A DNA stretch of 64,000 nt from Luscinia megarhynchos (lineage: Eukaryota; Chordata; Aves; Passeriformes; Turdidae). Position 1 is the first letter of the stretch; every line of letters begins with the position of its first letter. Location: assembly GCA_034336665.1 (NCBI GenBank), contig CM067592.1:49183783-49247782 (forward strand), written 5' to 3'. A program made the translations under genes and the position numbers. The notes beneath the pieces were generated by a model. That model worked only from the letters and a program-made list of their open reading frames with translations. It was not told the origin of the DNA and made no database searches. Positions 49,777-62,475 of the stretch are shown piece after piece.

Positions 49777-51353
49777 GTAAGTAATAATGGAGGTATTTGA
49801 GATTGGGAGTGACTTTGTTCTTGTTATGTCTGCTGAATTGGTGGACATTTGTTTTGTGGATTTTGCTTATATGGTAGTTTGTCTTGATCTTCCCAGTGGA
49901 ATACCAGAAACCTAGGGGTGACTGGCTGGGTTAGGAAAGAAGAAAATTACTGTCCTAAAGCTTCAGGGCCTTGTTCCACTAAATCACCTAAATGCATGCT
50001 TGAATCTGTAAGAGGGTACAGCATAAGTTTATGTTTTAGTGAAGTCCCATTGAAGAGCTCAAGCTCACATTGCTGTAGAAAATATTGCAAAACTTGGGGT
50101 CTGTCCCTGTGTTTGGGAAACATCTCAACTGTACTGTGTCTCACTTGCAGACACTGGATAAAACATGTTTTAGAAATGCAAGGTATATTGGAATAGTGTG
50201 CCTTGCTCAAAAGGTTCAACTAATGTATATCTGAACACTTCAGAACTGTTTTTCTTGGAAATTGAAAACAACCTTTGTAACTGCTTTTTATTTATTTATT
50301 TATTTTTTTAAAATGAGCATAAAAATAAAAATCAAGGCATAAATTGTCAAAAACAAAGGAAATAGTTTGGTCAGTGTTATTGAAAACCTAAACAACATGA
50401 TAAGAATTCCCATGTTCTGACAGTAACATCCCAAGAAAGGCGTTTTTTTGTATGTATGTTATTTGGGTTTGGTTTTTTCCTTTTTTTTTAGTATGTACAA
50501 GTAAGGAAGAAAAAGAAAAGGGATTATTTATGGTGTCCAGGATAAGTACATTAATGTGAAAAGCATTTCAAGGTTGGGTAATAATTTTGGAAAACAACCG
50601 ATCTTTCTTCTCCTGTGTTTTGACCAAAGTATTTTTAGTATGTATACTTTTATTAAGCACTGCTGAGATGGAAAACACAGCTTCCCAGTTCTCCTGACAG
50701 ATCAAAACTGGGTTTATGTAGCCAATGGTAACTGGCAAGCTGTGGATCTCTGGTATAATGTACTCTGAGCTTTTCCTGAATTCAGTCATCTGAAAGACAC
50801 TCCAGAATATCCAGAGAAGGTGAGCTTTGTCTGTCCCTTCATGTCATACAAACAACAGATTTCTTTTTCACTGCATTGGACAATCTTAGACAAGCTCCTC
50901 TTTTACTGTTGTTTGGCATCCGGTCTTACTACTGTTTCTGTGGGGTAAGGGGGAAAACAGGCAAAAGGGAAAGAAAGTAACGAGCAGATGTAGATCCTTT
51001 ATCTGTGTGCTGTAAACAAGAAACAATATTTGTTTACACCTCACTGTTTGAGTAGGAGATCTTTGTAGAGTCGACAATAGATTAGGTTGCTAATCAGCTT
51101 CCATAATAGATTCTTTCTACCTGTGGTAGAAATATATGAAAAAATATGAATAATTTTAACAGCCCAAAGAAATAAAGATCCAGTTTATTAAGACATTCCA
51201 TGGCTAGTAAAAACCCTCTTTATTTTTCTTGAACTGATATTCTAAATCAGATGTAATCCTGTGTTCCATTTAAGAACCAGTAGGATTAAATAAGATAGTA
51301 TTCTGAATTTTGGAGAGCCACAACGAGCTGCACTATTGTCTTTGTTTTAATAG

Positions 51354-51543
51354 TTTCATATACTGGGACAAAGATTGGATGAGAAGATATTCTCAGAAGA
51401 TGTGGTATTTAACATCAGTACTAGTGAAGATAATCCAAAGGTGTGTTTAGATCTGAACTCTGGAAGTAACTACGTGGTGAATATAACAACCATTTCTTCC
51501 ACAAACATCACTGTCTCAGTTACGCTAGCAATTCAAACAAAGG
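51354..51543 (+). CDS. SUSD1: SUSD1 coding exon 9: FN3-like unit 1, second half
   Basis: 190 nt, phase 0 in, phase 1 out. It encodes FHILGQRLDEKIFSEDVVFN, then VCLDLNSGSNYVVNITT. The GQR, VCLDL and G(S/T)NY landmarks are shared with exon 11. Several sequons. The acceptor is tgttttaatag, the donor AAGG|gtatgt. Confidence 0.93.
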
Positions 51544-52525
51544 GTATGTTGTGTTTTGTATTCTGTGTGCTTATAAAAGAACTTACTGTGCTGCAAAGTT
51601 CACTGATTTGAGTTCAACAGACAGGAAAAGGGGCTGTTCCCTAGACTTCATAATTCTTTATGCTGACTATGTGCATATAGCCACTGTCAGCATCCTCTTT
51701 TTCTGCAAGATGTTTTTCTTTCTGCTCACTTGGCCATTGACTCTATGAGCAAGGAGAGCAGTGGCAGTAAGAGCCCTTCAGAAAAATTTGACAAATTTGC
51801 TTTTTCAGGACTTGCCTTCTGGCTGAGGCAGGATTGGTACAGAATTCTGGTCCATGGTACATGCCTACCAGTTTCCATTTTTTCTCTTGAAATATGATTC
51901 TCTGCCTGTAGGAGAATTCCCATTGATTGGCAATTTGATACTAATCTGAGTGGTATGAACATTACAGACAATGCTCCTATGTTTAACAGTGATTAACAGG
52001 GTTCTGGCATTTACCAGTAATTTTACAGAAGTCTAAAATGGATTTCTGTAGTATTTCAGTAATGGAGACTTTAGGCTTGCCTCCTAATTCTCCTAATACT
52101 AATTCTGGTGAGACAGACCTTGAGAAATAATTGCTTTTGGAATCCATGAAAATGCTTTTGCTCACATGTTTTTTTCTGGAGGGCATCAATTATGACAAAT
52201 TGTTCTGTGATAATTTTATTTACATCAGGAGGCCTGAACCCTTGATCCTTCTGTCATTATAACCTTCTAGGCCTGGACAAGTAAATTGTCTATTGGATTT
52301 CCTGAATAGCTTGCTTGGGTTTTTCTGAAAGCAGATTTCTCTGGAAAATGATCATGCTTTACTTATCCTGTTTGTTCATTCAAAAAGAAATGATAACCTA
52401 CCTGTCTCAGAAAAGAATGAAATTCAAAACGTAAAAAAAAATTATTCTCAGCTACTCATATTCAATTAAGTTGAAGGAGTAAAGTTTTTAAAATAAGTTA
52501 ATATCTTTTTTAATTGTCTCTACAG

Positions 52526-52620
52526 TAAAGGAAGCTTTCAATGATGTATTAATTTTTAATGATACCTGCTTGAAGTGGAGGAGAAATGTCAGAGGAACTG
52601 ATGTGGAAGACAGATACTCA
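52526..52620 (+). CDS. SUSD1: SUSD1 coding exon 10: FN3-like unit 2, first half
   Basis: 95 nt, the same length and phases as exon 8. It encodes VKEAFNDVLIFNDTCLKW, then RRNVRGTDVEDRYS. The acceptor is gtctctacag, the donor TCA|gtaagt. Confidence 0.93.
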
Positions 52621-53672
52621 GTAAGTGACAATCTATATTTTGAATCTAAAAAGCAATTTTTATCAATCAAAAATCTAGTTTTTCAAATACTCACTGCTAG
52701 CAGTGTTCATCATTATAATAGTGTTTCATAAAACCCCAAAGAATAATCTTGCATAGCAGCCAAAGAAAGACCATGCTCTTTTATAGTCCCAGTTTCTTGC
52801 TTATTTTTCCCATACTTAATTTGCTCTCCTTATCTGTAGTTTTGAGTTTGCCATATTCAGGTAAACAACTCACACAACTCTATTCCAGTTCCACTGAGTC
52901 AGTTCTCTTTGCCTTGTGGTATGCCCTTATCCCAGTGGGGAATTTCTGCATGAACTGCTTCTGCTGGGACTCCTGACCACCTGCTGTTGTCTCAAGTTTC
53001 CCTGTGCCAGGAGGCACCAAGGAAGTATCAGAAAGCATAGGATCTCTTTAAAGGAAAATTAATGTACCATTACTATCCATCAAGCATTTTAGTTTTCATT
53101 AGCAGAGAAATCATTTGATCAGGAGAGGCCTTAAGTTAGTGACTTTGTGATCATTTCAGTCATCAACAATGAAGCATGAAGTCCTACTGACACAAATAAA
53201 AGAAGAACTGTAAATTTCCCTGGAAATATAGGTGTCTGTAGACAGATCCCGGAGTGCAGTTGGCATTTTGACATGCATCACAATGACTTGATTTTGTCTC
53301 GATCCTCATGGTAAGACTGGAGAGGTGTTCACACCAGCTTACTTTTATAATTCGACAGGAGGATATACTTCAGTGAAAGTCAGCTGCTATTGGAAGCTGA
53401 TATATTAGCAGAAAATACTGTCTAGGAGAAATTAATAAAAAAGAGGATAGACTAGGAGGAGAAGTGAAAGGACCAGGAAAATATCAGATCTGATCAAGAC
53501 AAATCAAATTTTGGAAGCACTGGAATTTGAGTAACTGTCAATGCCAGCAGTTTTGACACATCATATGCAGTGCTGTCTTCTGCTGTTCCTTCTAATTAAG
53601 AGCATGAGATGGCTGAATGCAAGTAATGTATTATAACATTTCAATTTGCATGCTGTGATTGTTTGGTTACAG

Positions 53673-53859
53673 TTTCATGTCCAAGGCCAGCGTTGGTACC
53701 AGAAGAACTTCTTTCATGAAATGACCTTTGAACTTTCCACACACAAGCAAGCTCCTGAAGTTTGTTTAGATTTGCAACCAGGCACCAATTACTCTATTAA
53801 TATTTCCATGGTAGCTTTGAATTTTTCACTGCTTGTTTCTATGACAACACAAATTGCAG
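53673..53859 (+). CDS. SUSD1: SUSD1 coding exon 11: FN3-like unit 2, second half
   Basis: 187 nt, phase 0 in, phase 1 out. It encodes FHVQGQRWYQKNFFHEMTFE, then PEVCLDLQPGTNYSINIS and MTTQIA. It is the best match to the last FN3-like unit of human SUSD1 (GQRWYQKEF..EMTF, LTTQIT). The acceptor is gtttggttacag, the donor GCAG|gtaggt. It is the last SUSD1 exon I can identify. Confidence 0.95.
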
Positions 53860-56800
53860 GTAGGTCTTGCCATTTATTTTATATATTTACAAAAGCACCT
53901 AGTGGGTGTAAGAGACTCAATTGAATCTGCATTGTTGATCTCAGTGTTGTGTGATGGGTTGTTAAAGTATTCTTTCCATGCTCAAAATTGTCCATTGTTT
54001 GTTTTCATGGATTTTGTAGAGTTCAGAGGCAGAAGGGGAAGAGAAATTGAGGTGCAGATTGTTAACATGTCATTTTGGGACATCAGGGAAAAGATAGTTT
54101 GGTGGGTTGGACACAAGACTGATATCTAGGAAAGCTGAGTTAAATTCCCCACCCTGTTAGAGGCTAAGTCACTTTCTAAGAAAAAGTTCTCTCCACCATG
54201 GAGTTAATAGCTCACCTGCACTTCATATGGGTATTTGTGGAAACAGAAACAGGTACTAGTAAAGTCTGCAAGAATCCAAGGTAGAGTGTGGGAATCTGCA
54301 AGTTCCTCATACAGATACTTTTGCCTCCTATTGGTAAAGTACAAAACACAGAAGGCATTTAAGCAAATAAGCTTCTGAAGGAAGAGCCTCGGCTTCACAA
54401 TTTAGCAAGATGTACGTCACTAAAATGCCCTGATGAGAAGCAACTTATGGGTCTTGTTTTGTTTAGAACTGTTTTCACCATCCCTGTACTGTCAGACTCT
54501 ATTAGGTGAAGTGCAGTGCAATGTTTGATGATGGTATCACTCTTCCTGTCAAGGATACAAATTACCATAGGTAAGAAACATGAAAGCTCTCTGAGCATCT
54601 ATAACTCTGTTCAGCCACTAGATGGAATCAATACTCTTCTGACTGCTTAGGAAGAGCTGGAGATTTGTGGTTTGAAATTGATAATGTTGCTGTATTTTCA
54701 AGAGTAAATCTGATTGTTTTAAGCTTCATAAAAGGTAAAACATCTCTTGTTTCTTAAAGCTGCTGTTGAAGATACACAATGACTTGTCTGTTTGGTTTTT
54801 TTTACATGAAATTATCGTAATGATTTGGTAATTCCTTTTCACAAGTTACCTAATTGCCACTCGTTGCCCATGAGTTCATGAGTACATGTGTCTTTGTAAA
54901 AAAAGCTGGTAAGATTTTGTTGATAGAGGTAATTTTTGATTGCATACTCAGAGAAAAGGAAAAGCTGTTTACTCTGTCGTCCTGTGGTATTTTCTCAATT
55001 CTGCAGGATTGCATCAGGTCACTGACTCATCAGAGTTCTGGAGAACACTTTGCAGCAGGTGCTGTATGAAATGGTATCTGTGTCTTGGCAGCTGGCATAT
55101 TTTCATCTCTGCTGAGTTAGTGCTTAAAAATGCACATACATAGCTCCAGGAAAGGTCTTTGTGTAATAGTTAGTTAATTTCCACTTTCAAAGAAGATTTT
55201 ATTGCACCAGCCCATTTATACCTGGTAGTTATCTTATTCAATAATCAATAAAATAGAGGTGTTGCTCTGTTCATATTAGGAATCTTTATCTAGAATTTGA
55301 TGTGCAAACACTTCTAATTTTTTAAATTCCATTGAAAAAAATATTCACGTATGTATTTTTCAGTTTTTGCAGAAATTGCAGAAAATTAAAAAGCCGATAA
55401 TGATCTTGGTGCAAAACTTGCCAAATAATGGAATTTTAATGAGATTAATTGCGCTGTTATTTCATCTAAGATGAAGAGGATGCAGCTGAAATAATTCTTC
55501 TGGCAGTGCTGCTTTGACTTCTGTGTCTTATGTCTTGGAATTGCATTACCTATGGAAGCAATTTAATTTATATGAAACTGTAATTTAAGAAGAGGTGTAT
55601 AATTTTCATCTTCATTTGTCCAGTTATTTTGTAATTATGAATGCATTTTCCATAGTGGATTGAATGATCTCAATTTATCTACCAAATTAATTCTGAAAAG
55701 TGGCTTTATTAGCTCTGGGGGGTTTCTAGCTAAATGGTATTGTAACAATGCAAGATATGCCTTAAGCACAGAAGCTCTAGGGAAACTGAGACTTAATAAG
55801 TGTTTACTGATTATGTTCTCATGGGATGTTTAAGGTTTCATATGCCATCCTTTAAGAGGTACATGATCAGTTTGTCTGTTTCCACAGCTGGAGGCAAATA
55901 CAGATATTGTGTCTCCTTTACTTTTACAAACATTCTACATTTCGAGAGTTTGGAAAATCTTAACTGTCGAATTTTGAATAGTCATGTCCCAGATAAGTGG
56001 ATGATCACTGCCTTTCAGACCTAATTTCCTGACAAGGATAGTGATTGTATAAATTTTTAGACTGTTGCAGAATACAACGAGTGTGTAAATGCTATTAGTA
56101 AATTTGGGTGTTTTTTCCAAAAAACAAGATTTATGAATGCATGTTATGAAAGTTACTTCTATACCATGAATATCTATATCTATGTCCATATTAATTCTAT
56201 ATCCATATTATTTGTAAAGAAAAAAGCCAAGAATTTGGACTTAAAAGCCTGTTTTTCTCCCTGGCAAATAGCGTCCTCTAAAAAAATAGCTCTGTGCTGA
56301 GCACAGAGTTGGTTTTGGCCATCATCTTGTGGATGGTAAATACAGTCCAGCAAATGCTTCATGGATCACTGCAGCAGGCATCTTGCACAGTCTTTTATGT
56401 TGTCTTTACATTTTTAAGAAACTCTCACCACTTGTCTACTGAAAATAGGAAATTGAGTCAATTAGCAAAAATTAATAGACAGTTATTATATTGTAGCTGT
56501 AAAAATACGGTAGCAAGATTGTCTCTGAAGCAAAGAATCTCATGTCCCGTTCCAGAGAAGGAAAGGAGTGTCTTGTGGGGCATACTTGTGATTACACTAC
56601 TTACACAGTTTTCCTTTTGGAATATCCTTTATGAAGGCATGCTCAGAGGAGGCATTATTCTTAATTTCACTACCTGGTTTTACATATGAATTTAAGACGG
56701 TTGTAACCGTTTTTTCAAGGGTTTGAAAAACAGAGCAATAAATAAAGAGCTAAGTCTATTTTACTTTCATCGCTAATGTTCTCAGTAAGAGTAATTTTTC

Positions 56801-58739
56801 AGTTCAGGCACATTAAAATTCTATTGATATTTGAATCTTTTTTTAGCTTTACTTTGGGTAGATTATGAAAACTCTGGTGTTTGGGGAGCCTATGGATGCC
56901 TATGTTTTTACTGAGTCCAGTTCACTTTTTTTTTTAATTAGAGCATGACTTAAGACATAGTAAGACAGAAGTGTTTCTGGACACTAGTAGTAGATCTTTT
57001 GTGCCTGAGTTACTGGTTACATTTCCTTCTTGTAAAATAATTCATATTAGATTCAGTTAGGATTTCTCATTGCTTTTCCTCCTCTTGATTTTCTGCTTAG
57101 AATCAAGCTGTATTTTGCATTTGTTCAAGGTGTACTATTCACACATGCTGAAATTCCTTACATATTAGTACCTGTACTTTCCAGAGGGGTTGAGTAGGTT
57201 TGTCCTGTGTACCTCAGATAATTGTAGTACTTCCTGTGTTTCTCAGCTGCTATTCTTTTTGGTTTAGCCATGGATTTACCTGCAGGCCACGTACTTGTGT
57301 GTGTCTCATCTCTCTCCTTGTATGAACACATAAGTGAGAAAGTAAATTCACAAGCAGAGAGTCTAGAAAGTGACTCGAATACGAAGAATGCATTCCATCA
57401 CATACTAAGTACAATCTTCTAGAACCCTGCTCCTTTGTAGTGGTGTGTGGAAAATTTATGAGATTACAGATCAGATTGTGATGTCTGATTTGTTCTTCTC
57501 CCTATGAATGTAGACACACATGAAAAGGATAGACTATTATTCTGAAGTGTTGAAGGATGGAAAAGATTTACACTCATTCTTTCATAAAGGGACTTTTTTG
57601 AGGTCTGGAAAAGGAGGGAAAACCCAAAATGTACTTTCCAGTGAGGAACTGAAAGACTATTGGAGGTGTGGTGATCTGACAGCTCTTACTCTGAGAGTAC
57701 ATCATGTACCTCCAGAGAAACTGTCCAGGAAAGTGTCAGAGCATGAGAATTGCCAAAAAGGGAGTTTCTGATGTATGTAATAGGGAGAGAGAAGTGATGA
57801 AAACAGGAGCATGATTACTTTTTTTTTTTTTTTTAAATGTAGAGAGAAATCAGCTGCCAGTCATGTAAACAATTTCATACATATGCATGCATTTTGTATT
57901 TTTGTGAAGAAACTATTTAAATGACATTCAGATAATTTCTCTTATTCTGTTTACAAAGCAATTGATATTGGTGGCACAGTCTATGGTTTACAGACAGTGC
58001 TTTGCAAGAGAAATGAAACTCTGATTTCCATACTGTTTGCTTTGGGTGGATTTCTCACAGAAGAGAAATAAGCAAAAGAAAACATGCTGTCTTCTGTCAG
58101 GCCTTCTAGTTGAAAGCACCAAAAGCATTTTGCTGAGTTTTTCCTGACCAAATTTCCCTCCTCTCCCATGATCAGGATCTTGGTACATATGAGCATATTC
58201 CAGAGTCCTGCCACACATCCCATTTAAGCAGCTGCAAGTTATGCAAAGGATCACTACCTTGGCTAAGGTCCAGGAGGATGGGAGAGCTGCAGAGTGCTGA
58301 GCACAAGCAGGGGATGTAGGAAGTGGGTGTCACTGTAAGCCTGGGTGCTTGGCCTGCGAGTCCAGAGCAGTGCTGCACCCCTCTGCTTACCCAATCAAGG
58401 TCAGCGGCTCAGGAAGTGGGGTGAGAGCAGTGGTGGCTGTTTGCAGGGTCCCATACCAGACCTCTTTCACTGGGAGTAGGAGGCTCCAGAGTCATACCAG
58501 GTCCCCTCTTGTGGAAGGACCAGGCAGGCCCCTAATGCAAAGACCCTGAGCCAAGAGCACTGAGCTCCCGTTCTGCTGCCAGACCCTGAACACCTCCCCC
58601 TGGCTCTGCAGAGCAGCAGACCTGAGCATTCAACACACCTCATTTTGTTCCTGGACATCACAAGGGAAAGGTGCTGCAGGAAGAGCCAGGGCAGATGACA
58701 AACCATAGAAATGTTCAGGTAGGAATGAGCCAGGAGCGA

Positions 58740-59400
58740 GGGATCGCCCGGCTCACCTACACACAGGGCGGCAGCGTCAGGCGACCGTAACGCAGCCTAG
58801 AAAGGAGCCGTACAAGAAGCAGGGAGATGCAGGCGAATGTCATTGTAAATGTGGAGTTCCTGGCCAGAGGTGCTCTGGAGGTGCAATGGGGACCTCTTGG
58901 GGCCCTGCTGTGACCCAGAAAACCGCCGATGGGCACGGGCTGGCTCTGTGTGTTGTGTGGCTGGGAGTTGCACTCGCAGCGGGAGAGCAGCGCATTCGCT
59001 GGCGCGGAGGAGACCGAGAGGGCCCGGCCAAGGTGCCCTAAAGCACCTCTCTGTGCTTTCATCTTTCTTCCCTTCTTTCCTAGGCCGTTTCCCTCCAAAG
59101 ACATGCTGGCTCTGGTGGTGCTGTCCCAGAGAGAAAGGCCCGTTTGTGCAGCAGAGCTCAGGCTCCGGCCCGGGAGCCAGGCCCGCAGCAGGCCGGGACA
59201 CGGCTGCAGGCAGAGCTGGGCCTGGCTGGAGACCCCGCACTGTGCACGGCTGCTCTGCACTCCTGCCCCTGCTTCCAGAGCTTCTGGGGATGGCAGCACC
59301 GTGTGATGGCTGCTCTGCACTCCTGCCCCTGCTTCCAGAGCTTCTGGGGATGGCAGCACCGTGTGATGTTCAGCCACAGAGTGGGAGAACAAAGGCCATA
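58740..59400. other. CpG-rich island of unknown origin inside a SUSD1 intron
   Basis: About 660 bp with many CpG sites, unlike the surrounding AT-rich intron. On the minus strand an open frame crosses the block and its stop codon (TAG, 58757-58759) is followed directly by gtgagc, a donor-like sequence. It could be a foreign repeat such as an LTR, an internal promoter or a GC-biased spot. I recognise no protein family. Confidence 0.5.
59248..59367. repeat. Perfect 2 x 60-bp tandem duplication
   Basis: The 60-bp unit beginning GGCTGCTCTGCACTCCTG and ending GCAGCACCGTGTGAT occurs twice head to tail (59248-59307 and 59308-59367) with no differences. Confidence 0.97.
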
Positions 59401-60281
59401 GTCAGCAAAGGGAATCACATGAATGGGTTTTCTAGAAATGACCAGTCTTTAAAGAAGATCCTAAATGATTTTTTCTGTAGATGTGGTCTTGATTTATATA
59501 TTCTCCTTCCTTCTTCCCTCTTCTTACATAATATTCCTCTCTAAGTGAAAAATCTCTTCTCACTCTGTACTAGTACAATTATATTTAAATATGTAAAGTT
59601 AATTACTCTTCAAAGAGTAATGCAAACAGTAAACAATGTTTTCTTTTGCATTAACTCCTTCACTGTATTTTAGTTGTACAGCAGTATTTTTTACTTTCTA
59701 GTTTTAAATTTTAACAAAAACCTTTTGGACATAAAGCACTCAAATAAGTACATGATGCCCAAAAGATGGACTGAGAATAAATCCTCATAGGCTGATGTCT
59801 ATAGAGCAGATATTTGTGTATTGCAGTGCTGGTGGTGAGGGGACTGTCTCCATTATGTCACTATAACATTGTCATTTATGCACCAGAACTAGTTTATGTA
59901 GTGTGGTCTCACACTTAGTTATAGTATTTTTGCACTGTGCTTGTGCCTCCCCAGTTTGGGGGTCGTGAGGGGTCTTTGGTGAAGGCTTGCAAGGTCTTCT
60001 TCACATCTGAACTTTCCAACTTTGTCTTCGGAACATGTGCCGTTGCAATGTTCCTTGGTCTGTCTGGCCCTAAGCAGCCTAAATTCTTTATTTTGTGGCT
60101 AACTGGCTTTATATTTGCCAATTGCTCATTAGTATTATATTTATCTATCTCTAAAGCTATCCATCTGGTGAGTTTTTTTCTGCTTTTTTGTCTACTCAGC
60201 ATTAAGCAGCTAGTTAACTATATACTAGCCATTACATTATATAGAAAGTATTGTATTATTGTATAAAACTTATATTAACGT

Positions 60282-60442
60282 ATCAGGTTATATAGAATAA
60301 CTTGATATGGTATAAAATTATGATTCAGGTTATATAAGTGCAGAAAGTTATTGATATCAGGCTATACAGATATATCAGGTTACATGGATATTTTATAATT
60401 CAAGTTATATAAGCATCTCATAACTATGGCCTAAGTTATATA
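60282..60442. repeat. Degenerate CAGGTTATATA motif array
   Basis: Six copies of a TCAGGTTATATA-like word start near 60282, 60325, 60357, 60375, 60400 and 60431. Spacing is irregular (18-43 bp) and copies vary (CAGGCTATAC, CAGGTTACAT, CAAGTTATAT, TAAGTTATAT). Confidence 0.6.
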
Positions 60443-62187
60443 GGAAAGAAATCCCTTGTTTGCAGGAAATAAAGATCATGCAAATGGTCTTGTTTCACTA
60501 AATAGACCAGTTTTGTTTAAAACCTGGCCTTAAGAGGAGTCTTTATTTTGACTTCTTCAAACTGTCAAGTTCGGTGAAGAGTTGACAACGTGATTTTGGA
60601 CTTTGTTGTTCAAGTCCATTATTATCTTTAAAGCTTTGTTGTTGCCCTTTCAGTGTAACACCAAGCAGGCTTTAGCTCCAGCATTGAGGCATGTGATGAT
60701 TCTCAGTGTTGCTGCAGCAGGAAGCACTTCCTGGCGTGTACTTTCTTCCCTGCAGCTTGTCTTCAGGTTCAGAGAAAAATCAGTAGATGTATTCTTGTAG
60801 AAAATTAGCCTTTACGTGAAACATTCAAGTACTACTAACATAAGACTGCTATGTGAGAAGGAAGTGCCTAGAGTGAGACTGTCTCTGGATATACTTTCAT
60901 TTCTTGCTATGCTGTTCTCTGTTTTCCTGGTGTTGCTACAGATATGTTGGTCTGTTCTTCTGGTGAAGACTTAAAAATTAATTCTTTAAGAGAGGCAGGT
61001 TGCTAACAGCACCTGAACAGACTGAAGGATCTTGATTTCTTCACACAACTCACCTAGTGCAAGTCCTTACTTCTCTGTAGTATTCCCCTTTCTCCTCCAA
61101 CTATTCTGTGTGGTGTTAAGTCACTTTTTTTAACATATGGATTTTTAAATCTGGTAATAATGATGACCTCCCAGCAGACTTTTTTTTTAGTTATATTTTT
61201 AAGTGCTTAATTTCTAGCAGAGTTCTTATTTTATTAAAAAATTCAGAGTGGGCAAATACTGCATATGGAATAACTCCCCCAGGGTTTATTTTCTGATCAC
61301 TGAAGCAAAAATTAAACTACTCCTTTCAAGTATGTAATTATTACTCCTTCACATTGCTACACACTGTTCACTCTTTTTATTAAAACAAGTATATTGTCTT
61401 CTGTGTGCTTGATATTTTTAATAACTAGTATTTTTACCAGAAACTAAACATAGCAAAAAATTCCATCCTTTGACAGCACTATGTGTTTTTTCAGATTTTT
61501 CTCTTACCCACTTACTAGGGCTGTCAGTTCTGGATGGCTACTTGTTTCATTATTTGCATTTTCCTGTCAAATTATAGAAAATAGAAAAATCAATTGTCCT
61601 GACCTTAGTCAGCTTCTTCTTGTCATCTGAGTCCACATCTGTTTCCTCTTCTGCTGTTTATCTGTGAAAACAATGCAAACCCATTGCATGCAGTGCACAT
61701 TCTGACTGGTGTTATAGAAGAAATTCCCAAGTTTTCTTGGAAGTTGGAAAATACTTAGGAGAAATTAATAATGGTGTCTTGTGGTGCTACTGAATGTCAA
61801 AGGAAAGGAAGATAAAGTATACCACATAAAACCACCCTGAGAGATATATTTTCCTGTCACATTGTCTACTGACAGTGTCTGTGCTAAGGAACCACTGAAA
61901 TTAAGAGATAATTTCTGTCTCTTAATTAATGTTTGCTTAAGTTTGCAATGTGCAAAGGGCCTAAAGATTGTCTGGCAAATATTATTTGTTCATTTATTTT
62001 GTTCAGATAGACGTTCTGCCAGTATCTTTTACAATAGCTGCAGATGCATTGAAAAGACCAGGAGCAAAGACCATTTCCTGTTCTTGGAAGCAGCCATGCA
62101 GTACGTTTCATTAACTCAGAAAACTCTCAGAAAGAATTTTCTGCCCTGTGTCTACTAGAGACAAGTCATTCTAGAACAATGGTTTTC

Positions 62188-62475
62188 AGAGAATCGTAGA
62201 ATATGCTGAGAAGGGACCCACGTGGATCATCAAAGTCCAACTCCCAGCCCTGCACAGGACATCCCTGGGAGTCACGCCATGTGCCTGAGACTGCTGTCCA
62301 AATCCTCCTTGAACTGTGTCAGGCTGGTGCTGTGACCACTTTCCTGGGAAGGCTGTTCCAGTGCCTTCACCTTCTGGGTGAAGTACCTGTCCCCTGATAG
62401 CCAGCCTAGGCCTCCCCTGATACAAATCCAGACCATTCTCTAGGTTTCTGTCACTGGTCACCACTGCTTTCCCTG
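62188..62475 (-). mobile_element. CR1 LINE 3'-end fragment, antisense
   Basis: GAGAATCGTAGAATATGCTG, GGACCCACGTGGATCATCAA, GTCCAACTCCCAGCCCTGCA and CCTTCTGGGTGAAGTACCTG match the complement of a CR1 3' end. Confidence 0.9.

Larger units (their letters stand above)
49777..53672. other. SUSD1 introns 8, 9 and 10
   Basis: Apart from the two listed exons, AT-rich intron. A (TTTA)n run lies at 50286-50309. I looked for a third FN3-like exon pair and found none. Confidence 0.65.

Noticed and set aside
55889..56024. Acceptor-like tttccacag followed by a short open frame (AGGKYRYCVSFTFTN), considered as the next SUSD1 exon
   Set aside because: It does not resemble the expected sequence after the last FN3-like unit, the phase-1 join is not supported and there is no clear donor.
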